Source of the DNA: Chara braunii
Lineage: Eukaryota; Streptophyta; Charophyceae; Charales; Characeae
Assembly: GCA_003427395.1 (NCBI GenBank)
Contig: BFEA01000032.1
Location: 4,618,150 to 4,643,978 of the forward strand
DNA: 25,829 nucleotides
Reading direction: 5' to 3'
This document shows, piece by piece, positions 17,448-25,829 of the stretch. The translations under genes and the position numbers were made by a program. Below the pieces are notes generated by a model. The model was not told where the DNA came from. It did not search any database and saw only the letters and a list, made by a program, of their open reading frames with translations. Every line of letters starts with the position of its first letter. Within the stretch, counting starts at the first letter, position 1.

Positions 17448-18318
17448 ATAGATGGCAATAGTCTATTGCGGCTCTAGTATGGCTATTAGACACGCCACGG
17501 CGGTCAGCATATATATAAGCACGTTATGGCTGGTGTTGGTGATATGTATGGTGCCTCAAACCACCAGTTCGAGCCCCCTTGTCCGAAATTTGTTCTGATG
17601 GATGCAGAGGCTGCGCTTTTTGGTGTATCGGCTTGGCGGGGAATGGTTCATTTTGGAGACAAAAAGACTTAGGTTTGATGATTTTTTTTTTTTGTTTAGT
17701 TTGATGATTTGGGGGGTCTGCTGTACTGGCACTTTAAGATAGTATATTATCATTATTATGATACAATACTGCACAGCAGGGTTTCGATTGAACTCACAAG
17801 TGGGAAAATTTTGGATGGACAATCAATCAACTGCGGATATGGTGTGAATCATGGAGTGTAGTTTTGAACATCTCAACATTGTAAACATTGTACTAAACAC
17901 ACACACACAACTTTATATTTCATTTTGCCACTATGAATGGGGGCCGTTTAGTACGCAAGCAAACGGCTTTTGGATTCGCGCGAAACTTAGTCAATGAGCA
18001 AGTAGGTGTCGTATCTGGAGTTAAGCGACAATCGTGTCTTCTCCTTTTAATGGCTTTCATCTAGTTCTGTCCACGCCAACGTGGTAAATAACACGCTACG
18101 TTACGCGCAATAAAGAGATTGCAAGTCGAACTGCCAATTGTTAGCAGTCACTGTGTTTGGGGGGAAAAGGAGGCAGATGAGCACATGGGGGAGGGGAAGG
18201 GGGGGGGCGGGTAGGAGGGGGTGTAGTACAGAAGGGAAAGAGACGAATATGGACCTTTTTGGACTTGTTTGTAAGAATACGGCAGTTTCTGGGTTTGTCA
18301 CAGACAGCTGCAACAGCC
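17448..18318. other. No gene recognised
   Basis: AT-rich sequence without a supported frame. A B-box-like CCAGTTCGAGCCCCC near 17567 and a GCCGTTTAGTACGC/AAACGGC hairpin near 17944 are present but isolated. The G-rich tract at 18186-18223 has four or more G runs. Confidence 0.4.
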
Positions 18319-18377
18319 AATGGTGTGTGTCATCCTTGCACAATGGCCATAGTAATCTTCTCTGTGCCGTTCCTTGT
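18319..18377 (-). pseudogene. U6 snRNA-like fragment C (longest)
   Basis: Read on the minus strand, this contains ACAGAGAAGATTA, then ATGGCC, then GCAAGGATGACAC, in U6 order and spacing. The AGAGAAGAUUA stretch adjoins the region of U6 that pairs with the 5' splice site. Several substitutions and loss of the 5' stem-loop and 3' end mark it as a non-functional retro-derived copy. No palindromic family-P element adjoins it. Confidence 0.78.
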
Positions 18378-18459
18378 AAACAAACTTGTCGCCGCAACTT
18401 TCACTACACTATATGTACCATAAGTAGCCGGTTAGATTCCGAGTTCATCCTTTTTTGTT

Positions 18460-19090
18460 TTCAATCCTTGAAAAGGGGTAGCACGTAACCCCTTGTTGTT
18501 TTTATTTCTTGAAACGGGGTAGCACGTAACCTTGTTGTTTTTAATTCTTGAAAAGGGGTAGCACATAACCTTGTTTTTAATTGTCGAAAAGGGGTAGCGT
18601 GTAACCTTGTTGTTTTTAATTGTTGAAAAAGGGTAGCATGTAACCTTGTTTTTAATTCTTGAAAAGGTGGAGGATGTAACCTTGTTGTTTTTAATTCTTG
18701 AAAAGGGTAGCACGTAACCTTCCTTTAATGCTTGAAAAGGGGTAGCACGTAACCTTCCTTTAATGCTTGAAAAGGGGTAGCACGTAACCTTGCTTTTGCG
18801 TCTTGAGAAGGGGTAGCATGTAAATTGATGTAACCTTGTTGTTTTTAATTCTTGAAAAGCGGTAGCACATAACATTGTTTTTTATTCTTGAAAAGGGGTA
18901 GCAGGTTTTTTAATTCTTGAAAGGGGTAGCACGTAACCTTCCTCTTAGTGCTTGAAAAGGGGTAGCACGTAACCTTGCTTTTGGGTCTTGAAAAGGGGTA
19001 GCATGTAAATTGATGTAACCTTGTTTTTAATTCTTGAAAAACGGTAGCACGTAACATTGTTTTCTATTCTTGAAAAGGGGTAGCAGGTCT
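18460..19090 (+). repeat. Minisatellite, about 40-bp units, with 185-bp higher-order repeats
   Basis: About 16 imperfect units of the form AATTCTTGAAAAGGGGTAGC followed by ACGTAACCTTGTTGTTTTT, with unit lengths from about 30 to 44. Distinctive variants recur together: GCATGTAAATTGATGTAACC occurs at 18816 and 19001, 185 bases apart, within two blocks (about 18722-18906 and 18907-19090) that align throughout. Open frames on the minus strand are by-products of the repeat. Confidence 0.93.
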
Positions 19091-19106
19091 GCCCCCACTA
19101 CTGANT

Positions 19107-19107
<1 letters not shown>

Positions 19108-19173
<66 letters not shown>

Positions 19174-19195
19174 NTNTNTNNNTNTNTGNNTTNTC
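19108..19195. repeat. (TC)n microsatellite with ambiguous bases
   Basis: Over 30 TC units at 19108-19173, then a tract dotted with Ns to about 19195, showing poor read support at the end of the repeat. Confidence 0.95.
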
Positions 19196-19197
19196 NA

Positions 19198-19440
19198 ACA
19201 TTGTCTTTTCCGATCTGGTGCACCCGCCGCAGCAGGGCCAAGGCGCGCCTTTTGATCCTATTGTGGCAGATCATTTCGTTTTTCTATTGTGGACAACCTC
19301 CTACAGTTAAAAGATGATGAAACCTGATATTTGTCCCACATTCTGTTCCAATGTGGTCTACCTGCCTCGGCAGGGCCTAGGCGCGTCTTTTGATTCTATT
19401 GTAGGACATCATTTTTTATTCTACTGTCGACAACTGCGAG
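19198..19440 (+). repeat. Diverged direct repeat pair, about 105 bp, offset about 140
   Basis: 19198-19304 and 19338-19440 align: CAGCAGGGCCAAGGCGCGCC against CGGCAGGGCCTAGGCGCGTC, then TTTTGAT.CTATTGT, ATCATTT and GACAAC. The intervening CTCCTACAGTTAAAAGATGA then TGAAACCTGATATT is a relative of the site carrying the U2 retrocopy near 20550. Confidence 0.7.
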
Positions 19441-19623
19441 GATTGAGCCCCTCGCAAGGCCTTTCTGGCCTCGACAGCCGTGAACAGACGGCAATCCTCA
19501 TGCCGCCCTAAGTGCGGCCTATTTTTGTCATTTTTCTGCATGTGGGGGCGCCAGACAGTTACTACGCGCCAGTTCCAGGTGTGTGTGACCACGACATCCA
19601 GAGCCTCTGGGCTCCTTCAGGCA

Positions 19624-19684
19624 GCGACGTGGCCAGAGGCCTTTCAGCCAATAGACTTGCAGCGTGTGATGCTGGCCACGTCGC
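19624..19684. repeat. Perfect 13-bp inverted repeat
   Basis: GCGACGTGGCCAG (19624-19636) and CTGGCCACGTCGC (19672-19684), separated by 35 bases. A second palindrome, GGCACACTTTCC and GGAAAGTGTTCG around ATATA, lies at about 19805-19839. The surrounding 19.44-19.99 kb is GC-rich without a supported gene. Confidence 0.75.
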
Positions 19685-20079
19685 ACAGTTGGGCTGCTTA
19701 ACTGTTGCGGGCCCAGGCGAGTGTCTGCATTATGCCTGGGTGCAGATACTGAGGCCCGACCAGAAGCTAATGGAAACGCGGTCGCCTGGCCCCTGGCACG
19801 CGAAGGCAGGGCACACTTTCCATATAGGAAAGTGTTCGCCTTCCAGCAGAGCATTCTGGCCCTGGGCGCTTGTGCGACAGCGCTGCTGCATTGAGCGCTC
19901 TTGGTTGCCAGGGCGTTGGAGCTAGAGGTGCACATGGTGGGCGCAGAGAGGTGAGGGCGCTTGGCAGTGGCCGCACGACAGCCATAGCTAGTAGTGAGAA
20001 GCGGGAAAAAAATAATTAAAAAAAATGCTGAAAAAGATTATCACCAAATGCACTTTTCACTGTTTTCAGTGCTGGGGGG

Positions 20080-20144
20080 GTTAACCAGGGCTGAAAAGTG
20101 GGGGCCCCTGTTAACTGCTTGTGATGCTAGTGTGGGCGATGGTG
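20080..20144 (+). repeat. Dispersed repeat, copy 2 (related to 9104-9170)
   Basis: Shares GTTAAC, GCTGA and AAAGTGGGGGCCCCTGTTAA then CTTGTG with the copy at 9.1 kb. The rest of 20.0-20.57 kb has no supported gene. Confidence 0.5.
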
Positions 20145-20570
20145 GTCTTCGGGAAGAGGACGCACAATGTGGGTGTGGAGAAGATGGTGGGAGAGAGAGG
20201 GATGAGAGACACGCACCTGGTGTATGCGACAATCTGCATGGTGGACTTCGTCACGTACATTAGTCATTTGCTTGAAGTGATCCCTGTCATATGTCGTAGA
20301 GTAGACTAGAGTAGGTTCTGAGTAGAGGTAGGCAGGGCGCTGGGTGCCAATCGAGAAGGGTGACATTGGATACATCGTTGATGATGGCGAGGGAGTCTCG
20401 ACATTGACATTTGAGTTCATTGTATTGGCTCTTATTTGGCTTGTATCTCGGTGCATTGTGTTTTCTGCTTGGTAAACGACTATCTGGTCTTCAGCGTGAT
20501 ATTGCAATTTGGTTTTATGTCTATCGCTCTCGCTCATTTTCCTCGCACAACCTTCTACAGCTAAAAAGAT

Positions 20571-20704
20571 TATGAAACCTGATATTACTTTTTTAAAAAA
20601 TTAAATGTAACCGATCAGATATTAAACTGATGATCAGAACAGATACTGCACTATCTATTTTTAGCCAAAGGCCGAGAAAGGTCGTATATGAAACCTGATA
20701 TTAC
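20571..20704 (-). pseudogene. U2 snRNA retrocopy with 18-bp target-site duplication
   Basis: The insert (20589-20686), read on the minus strand, begins TACGACCTTTCTCGGCCTTT and continues GGCTAA, then CAGTATCTGTTCT and CAGTTTAATATCTGAT, the 5' half of spliceosomal U2 RNA in correct order. It ends in AATTTTTT followed by six A. Perfect 18-bp copies of TATGAAACCTGATATTAC flank it (20571-20588 and 20687-20704). A relative of the target without the insert is at about 19288-19331. This is the structure of a LINE-mobilised snRNA retropseudogene. Substitutions, including GUAGUA to GCAGUA in the branch-site pairing region, and the missing 3' half indicate it is non-functional. Confidence 0.88.
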
Positions 20705-21236
20705 AAACCAAGACAAAATTTCAAATTTGTAAATTACTACTAAGGCAGACCCGATCGAAATGGAAAAAAATTGATCAAGACCACCTAGAACAAGACCAGA
20801 TTCTGACAACATGATATCGAAGAAAATTTGCTGGGCTCGACATTATCCCGATGTTAACGACATAAAATCTCGTCGAATGTATTTACAATACTCAATTCTA
20901 TTCTAGGAGATCATTTTGCCTCATACAGTGAAACTACCACTACCTTCTTTCCCACTGTTGGGAAAGTGGGAAAATAGCCGCCTCCTAAAAACTCGGGGGC
21001 TAGGCCCGTCCGTCGTTGATAAATCTCATCGGCGGCCGTCATTTCGTTTCGTCCTCCGAAACGATCGGATACCCCACAATGTGAAAACGAGGCGCTGGTA
21101 GTGGTGTTTTAAAAGGATTATGAAACCCGAGGTTACGAACTAGGACATACTTACAATGTATGTGAAAACAGACCCCATCAAGCTGGAAATCTAATGAAAA
21201 ATAAAAGACAGTCTAGAACACCTGCCAGAAACGACA
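20687..21236 (+). repeat. Dispersed repeat pair (20687-20812 and 21118-21236)
   Basis: Both start with ATTATGAAACC-like sequence and share, in order, GAACTAGGACA or AAACCAAGACA, CAGACCC.ATC, TGGAAA and CTAGAACA. Divergence is substantial. Sequence between the copies has no supported gene. Confidence 0.55.
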
Positions 21237-21862
21237 CCTCGCTAACCAGTTCTCCTTCCCTCTTCTCCCGCCCTCCAATCTCCTTGCCACCTTAAGCCCT
21301 GCCTCTCTTCCCCCTTCCAACCTCCCGCTCTCCCTCCCTGGTGCTGCAATGAACAACACATCTGATCTCTAGCTTCGAGTGTTGCCGAACTTTTGGTGAT
21401 TTGCTGCTGCTGACGTCTGCTGAATATTTTTTGCACCTGCTTGCAGGGATTTCTGAGGAGTAGCGGATGTAATGGCTGGGTTGCTTGTAGAGGGGCACAG
21501 CAGTCGCTATGCTGCCACCCATCAAATCCACATGGCATTCATCCAGGCCGTGAGATTCTCTCGAGACTCGCCTCCAACAAGGGAGAAGCGTCGCAGTCGT
21601 GTCGGCAGGTGGCGAGGGCTTTGGGTCGGCGACACGGTCTGGTTAATGACAGCCCAACGTCCGTGGGATTAACCGAAGGATTGCGGTTATCGCGAGGTAC
21701 TTTTTTTTTTGTTTTTAAATATCCTGTGGTAAATTCTGTTGCTGGCATTTGCTGCTTCTGTGAACTTTTTTTTTCTTCTTTCTTTAGTTGGGAACAGGAG
21801 ACGGAATCTTTTTTTTTTTTTTTTAATTGGAAATTTGGAATGGTGAAATTAATCTTTGGAAC
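21237..21862. other. No gene recognised; T-rich runs
   Basis: Pyrimidine-rich sequence at 21240-21350 and T runs at about 21700 and 21810. An ATG-started 66-codon frame at 21472-21672 has no recognisable family. Confidence 0.4.
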
Positions 21863-22101
21863 AAGAGGCTGAATCTCACACCAACTGGCGTAGCTCAGCT
21901 GGTACGCCCCCCCTGAACTGAACTGTTGAAATACAGACCATGTGCTGAGTTTGAACTCCAGTGGAAATAAATGAGGGTAATACTGCAATTGAACAATTCT
22001 GAATACCTAGGGGCTAGGGGCAGTCAGTTGCATGATGATATCTCAAGGCCGTAGCCCTTGTTTTTGAAAAAAAGAAAAAGAAAAAAAGAGGCTGATTCTC
22101 A
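21863..22101 (+). mobile_element. Complete tRNA-derived SINE with 16-bp target-site duplication
   Basis: The 5' head resembles a tRNA: an A box in GCGTAGCTCAGCTGGTACG (21888-21906), a B-box-like GAGTTTGAACTCC and a closing ACTGG/CCAGT acceptor stem (21884-21888 with 21958-21962). The body continues to about 22060 and ends in an A-rich tail (22063-22085). Target-site duplications AAGAGGCTGAATCTCA (21863-21878) and AAGAGGCTGATTCTCA (22086-22101) differ at one base. The element proper is 21879-22085, 207 bp. The internal pol III promoter would drive transcription; mobility depends on a LINE elsewhere. Confidence 0.85.
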
Positions 22102-22534
22102 AGAGATCATGACGACATGACCACTCTACTGCTTACAACACCCTGTTCCTTGTCCAGGTCGGCTGGATGGAGTCGATCATATGTGGCAAAGGGGGAAAAA
22201 GTAAAGTTAAAAAAACCTTGCATAGCATATTCTCATATCCGGTTTATTTCGACTGAATTTGGCTTTCATTGTAGACAGATACGTCTGACGATTTCTCATC
22301 TGAGTATGGGTCTGTTGCATGGCACCTTGTTCTGTGGGATTGTCAGAAGGGTTCCTGTGGGGTATTTTCTTTTGGTGATTGAACTTTCATGCAAGTTTCA
22401 CCTAACCTGGGTTCAGACGAGCATGAATGACCCCTCATCTCCAAACTCCCTCCTGGCTCCTCAGCTGCTCTACTACACGACGACTCACCTTTGGCTACGG
22501 CTACCTACCATCTTCATCCCAATGAAGAGTGGGG
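22102..22534. other. No gene recognised
   Basis: No RNA gene or supported frame. A 140-codon open frame (22117-22539) has no recognisable motifs. Confidence 0.4.
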
Positions 22535-22751
22535 GATAGAAGAGAGAGAAAGGAATGCAAAAAGAAGGAGAAGAAGAAGAAAAGGAAAAAAAAAAAACTT
22601 TCAAAATGTCATCACCGGCGTATCCCCTCCTCTACGCTTAGATAGAAGAGAGAAAAAGGAATGCAAAAAGAAGGAGAAGAAGAAGGAGAAGAAAAGGAAA
22701 AGAATACTTTCAAAATGTCATTACCGGCATATCCCCCCTCCTCTACTCTTA
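22535..22751 (+). repeat. 106-bp tandem duplication, two copies
   Basis: GATAGAAGAGAG starts both copies (22535 and 22641). Each has a purine-rich AAAGGAATGCAAAAAGAAGG section, then CTTTCAAAATGTCAT and CCGGC.TATCCCC. Copy 2 is slightly longer in the GAA-rich part. Confidence 0.88.
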
Positions 22752-22755
22752 TTGC

Positions 22756-23055
22756 TTATCGATAACAAAAGAAATACATGATTGAACCAATAACTAATGT
22801 CCGATGGATTGCCCTTTTAAATGCCCGAGAGTAGAAACTCCATTGTGCTCCTCTCTCCCCAAACTCTCGGCGTGGTAGCACTACTATGTCGACCGCCTCA
22901 TCCACCCATGCAAGTGGCATGTACAGAAGACAAAACAAAAGAGCTTCTTTGTAGCACCATTGCCACACTTTTGGGTAAAGTCTCCACTCAGAGAACACTG
23001 AAAGGGTCTTCGTGATGCAGCGCCACGTATGGGGATGAAGTTGGTAGTCCACCAT
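22756..23055 (-). CDS. Small ATG-started open frame, 99 codons, unknown
   Basis: Starts with ATG at 23055-23053 on the minus strand and stays open to 22756. The product is Trp-rich and partly hydrophobic (EALLFCLLYMPLAW). No homologue is recognised, no promoter is evident and chance cannot be excluded. Confidence 0.15.
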   Translation of the reverse strand: MVDYQLHPHTWRCITKTLSVFSEWRLYPKVWQWCYKEALLFCLLYMPLAWVDEAVDIVVLPRREFGERGAQWSFYSRAFKRAIHRTLVIGSIMYFFCYR

Positions 23056-23079
23056 AGCTGAAGCTAAGTAGTCTTCAGC

Positions 23080-23307
23080 ATGGTTCTTCTCCTCTTGCCC
23101 GTCCTCTTGGTCAGCTCAAGTCCTCTTCCTCCACATGCCCAATTGGGGCACGAACAGGTATCTCCATATACAAACCCTCCTTCTTCAACCTCCATCTCCT
23201 CTTCCATAGCCATGGAGGTCATCTCCATCATCTCCAGGCCCCCATTTGACTCCCCAGCTGCTCCACTACTCACACTCAGGGTGAATCAGCGTAATGACCA
23301 CCGATAA
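23080..23307 (+). CDS. Small open frame with signal-peptide-like start, unknown
   Basis: ATG at 23080 opens MVLLLLPVLLVSSSPLPPHA, which looks like a secretory signal. A donor-like ACAG/GTATCT occurs at 23156, so the ATG could belong to a first exon of about 25 codons; read through, the frame is 75 codons. No family is recognised and the sequence is of low complexity, so evidence is weak. Confidence 0.18.
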   Translation: MVLLLLPVLLVSSSPLPPHAQLGHEQVSPYTNPPSSTSISSSIAMEVISIISRPPFDSPAAPLLTLRVNQRNDHR

Positions 23308-24227
23308 TGAGTTGGTATGAGAATGACCCGGGGAGTCTTTTTTCTTCCCCCTTTAATAAACCCTTTTCTCATTTTTCTCTTGACTTCCATGGCTACGTAA
23401 GAGGAGACAGAGATGGAAAAGAAGGTTTGGCTGTGGAGATGCGTCTTAGCGCCCACTGTCAATATTATTCGCGTACTTTCTCATGAATGATACTTTTTTA
23501 TCATTCCTTTTCTCTTCTACCTCCCACTCTTCATCGTTGTGCTGCGGTTCATGTGCTTGCCACAAACTTGAGTATTGCATCATATGATTCGAACACGGAT
23601 CAAAGCATGCTCATAGTCTTGGCGATTGGGAATGAGGATCAGGGACGGTGAGGGGGGTGGAAGGAGGGGCAGCAGGGAAAAAGGGCAAAGAAAAGAAAAT
23701 ACTGGAAGCTGGAGCTATGCCATTCTTCAAGTTAATTGGGGCATACGCACACTGGGATTTTCTTCACCAATCTGACCACAACTGTGGCCATATGCTCATA
23801 TAGTCTTGGCAGAGTTCCTCATACATAGTCCAAAAACAGTCTTCTTTAAACCAGTGCTCTGCCTTCTACCCCTGCACTGGTTGCCAGGATGCCAGACCAC
23901 TTTTTTTTTCTCTCTTTCCATTGTCCGCAGTGGCGGGCCCAAATGTGGTGAAGAGAGATGATGGTTGTTCAAGCCACTACGCAGTACTCGAGCAAGGTGC
24001 GCCCATTGATGCACGGGTCGGTTCATGAGCGTACGGGTTGGTTCCGATGCATTTGGAGGCCCACAGAGGACAAAGGAAGGGTCCCATGTACCGATTGGTC
24101 CAAAGGATGAAGTCTGCTTGAAGGGACACGCTGTCGATTGTGAGGGGCAGATAAAGATTTGTGAATGATATGTGAAACGAATTCCAATACCACAGCAATG
24201 TCTCCTCTGCCTGCATAACCAGACGGC
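23308..24227. other. No gene recognised
   Basis: Mixed-composition sequence. A 195-codon minus-strand frame spans part of it but runs through a microsatellite and a SINE fragment, so it is not annotated as a gene. Confidence 0.4.
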
Positions 24228-24233
24228 GACGAC

Positions 24234-24263
<30 letters not shown>
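24228..24263. repeat. (GAT)n microsatellite
   Basis: Two GAC units followed by about ten GAT units. Confidence 0.95.
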
Positions 24264-24268
<5 letters not shown>

Positions 24269-24279
24269 GTTGGCAGTGT

Positions 24280-24350
24280 TCCTGCCATGGTGATGAATGG
24301 TACACACATGCAACTGTTGATAAGCAGATTAGGAGTTCAAATCCAGTGTG
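24280..24350 (+). repeat. tRNA-derived SINE fragment, copy 1
   Basis: CCATGGTGATGAATGGTACA, then CACATGCAACTGTTGATAAG and a B-box-like GGAGTTCAAATCC. It aligns along its length with 24630-24705 and shares AACTGTTGATA with the minus-strand copy in the AlaRS intron. Confidence 0.55.
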
Positions 24351-24629
24351 ATTATGTGATACATAATGACTTTGCATGCACACAAGTTTACAGTCCTTTG
24401 CAAAGTGTTTGGATGATCAATGTGGGTGCAGGAAGTCGGCAAAGGACGGGATTTTGGGGGAAAGGATCGGGATGGCTCAGTGGACCCAGACATGAGGGTG
24501 AGAGACACACAGGAAGACTGAGGCATCTACCAGCCGCAGACCATCCATATTCACATGCGTGTGTCTGCAGATGTGCGGCGCAGACAGTCGTTGATGAGGG
24601 TGTCTCCACAGGTGTGCATCAACTCCTAC

Positions 24630-24705
24630 CTAGCCCATGTGGCTAAATGCTACACACATGTGACTGTCGATAAAGAGATCACGAGTTCGATCTTCATGAG
24701 GATTC
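24630..24705 (+). repeat. tRNA-derived SINE fragment, copy 2
   Basis: CCCATGTGGCTAAATGCTAC, then ACACATGTGACTGTCGATAA and a B-box-like CACGAGTTCGATC. Spacing between the conserved pieces equals that in copy 1. The region between the two copies (24351-24629) has no supported gene. Confidence 0.55.
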
Positions 24706-25344
24706 AGATAGATATGATAACATCAGGAGCTAACCGCTTAAACCGCCAGTCCACAAGAGCCCAAGTTAGACAAAACTACCTTCCAACTTCCAAGGCTCGC
24801 GAGCTTGCAACTGCCAAAAAAAAATCAAAGTGGCCTGCTGCTTTCCCTGCCGGGCCACGCCCAAATAGAGAAGCTGTTACCGCGTATACCAGTGAGAGCA
24901 AAAAAAAAAAAAAAAAAAAAAGAAAAAAGGTAAAATCAGTACGTAAATTCGCGTGAACTGGTGGTTCAAAGAAGAAAAGGGTGTGCACCACCTTCCTACG
25001 TCGTCCGCAATTTATGTCTTCCCTTTCTGGAGTCACTTTGTTCATTCCTTCTTTTTCTCATGCTGTGGGTCATCCGTTTCACTGATTCATCAGTAGTTTG
25101 AACCCTCTACAGTCTGCGGAGTCCCCTAACCGGTGACACCGTAAGTCTTAATCCACCTTAAACCGCTAGCACACGGCCCCAGCCTTGTGGAGATTTGCTT
25201 GTCGACTACACAAAAAATTTCGGGCCTCGGGCCTCTTGTACCACAAGGGCTGCTTGTGCCAGCCCCCCCCCAAAAAAAAGTGCACTGCTGGTGTTTCAGA
25301 AAAGCTTGGCGTGCAGTGCAGCACCTCCAGGCCCGGGTGTACTA
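24706..25344. other. No gene recognised; poly(A) tract
   Basis: A 21-base A run at 24901-24921, then unremarkable sequence. AGTTTGAACCC near 25093 resembles a B box but lacks a partner. Confidence 0.4.
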
Positions 25345-25392
25345 CCGTCTTCACCCGAATCCGGACATTATAGACGTATTTGGTGCGGCTAC
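25345..25392 (-). repeat. Half of a palindromic family-Q element
   Basis: On the minus strand, GCACCAAATACGTCTATAAT and then a GTCCGG core and GGGTGAAGACGG align with the right arm of the element at 14098-14202 (GCACCAAATACAGCTATAAT, GACCGGG, GGGCGAAGAAGG). The other arm is not visible. Confidence 0.5.
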
Positions 25393-25769
25393 GGCTGAGC
25401 AGCAATGACTGCCCCACAATGGGTACCTTAAGGCTGCCACCAGCCACTGCCCTCAAGGGTACCTGTGACAAAAAATCAAAGCAGATGATCACTCATCCAC
25501 ACCAGATGCAAGACGCCTACAGGAGGCTGCAGGTTCACAACCCATAATAAGCCATCACAGCCTCCATGGAAACCCCATGGAAAAAGGGTCTATCACATCA
25601 GTAAAATGCACTCCAGAGTCCAGACACACTGCTGGTGCTAAAAGAGGCACAGCATGGCCATGTAGTGATGGCCATGGCCATTGCTATTCAACCTAACCGG
25701 AGGACACTTTTAGGAGGGAGCCAGCAAAACAATATATTCTCCGATGTTGCTAGCCCTCTGCTCTTGCAG
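25393..25769. other. No gene recognised
   Basis: No supported frame or RNA. GGCCATG occurs several times near 25650-25680 in a short palindromic patch. Confidence 0.4.
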
Positions 25770-25829
25770 ATTGAGGGGCGAGCATCGGGCCTGTACAACC
25801 AGGCACTCACTTTTTTTGTGGAAGACAAT
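25770..25829 (+). CDS. Possible exon running off the window, unknown protein
   Basis: A strong acceptor, CCCTCTGCTCTTGCAG (AG at 25768-25769), precedes a frame open to the window end that reads IEGRASGLYNQALTFFVEDN. It does not match the segment expected next in AlaRS, so if real it belongs either to a later region of that gene that I do not recognise or to another gene. Confidence 0.25.
   Translation, partial: MEGRASGLYNQALTFFVEDN

Noticed and set aside
18460-19090. Regular short repeats that could be mistaken for a CRISPR array or a repeat-protein gene (147-codon minus-strand frame)
   Set aside because: Units are contiguous with variable length and no unique spacers, the genome is eukaryotic, and the open frame is a by-product of repeat periodicity.
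19200-19217. TTTTCCGATCT resembles the end of an Illumina TruSeq adapter beside an N-rich tract
   Set aside because: The same position in the paralogous copy at 19338 reads TGTTCCAATGT, so the segment is homologous native sequence and the adapter match is only about 9 bases.
23796-24383. 195-codon minus-strand open frame
   Set aside because: It includes poly-Ile from a GAT microsatellite and runs through a SINE fragment; there is no recognisable domain.

Overview
The window looks like a stretch of a large, repeat-rich nuclear genome from the green (streptophyte) lineage. The evidence is two spliced exons of a cyanobacterial/organellar-type alanyl-tRNA synthetase (AlaRS), a Ty3/gypsy chromovirus with a plant-style chromodomain, palindromic MITE-like elements, tRNA-derived SINEs and long microsatellites. 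A charophyte alga such as Chara is my best guess, but that is inference. Scattered Ns, an exact contig-end duplication and an embedded library adapter show a draft short-read assembly.

Layout: 1-6746 is the 3' part of a chromovirus (broken gag, protease, reverse transcriptase, RNase H, integrase, chromodomain, polypurine tract, 1292-bp 3' LTR ending in 10-bp inverted repeats). 6924-8153 is a 615-bp unit present twice in tandem. 8.2-10.5 kb has no firm gene; one well-bounded candidate exon lies on the minus strand at 8704-8904. 10.5-11.75 kb is a dense cluster of palindromic elements with U6 snRNA-like fragments between them. 11.75-14.6 kb holds microsatellites, weak candidate exons and two further palindromic elements.

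15248-17203 carries the only confidently identified host gene: two consecutive exons of organellar-type AlaRS, joined by a 1568-bp intron that contains a MITE. Sixteen bases into the next intron the assembly contains the two Tn5 mosaic ends of a Nextera mate-pair junction (17220-17257), so continuity beyond that point is doubtful. No later AlaRS exon was recognised in the remaining 8.6 kb.

17.3-25.8 kb is intergenic or intronic DNA: G-rich tracts, a third U6-like fragment, an approximately 40-bp minisatellite with 185-bp higher-order repeats, a U2 snRNA-derived retrocopy with a perfect 18-bp target-site duplication, a complete tRNA-headed SINE with a 16-bp target-site duplication, further SINE fragments, and a possible exon running off the right end.

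The main theme is retrotransposition of small nuclear and transfer RNAs next to an LTR retrotransposon, with assembly artefacts that affect both the retrotransposon pol frame and the AlaRS gene model.
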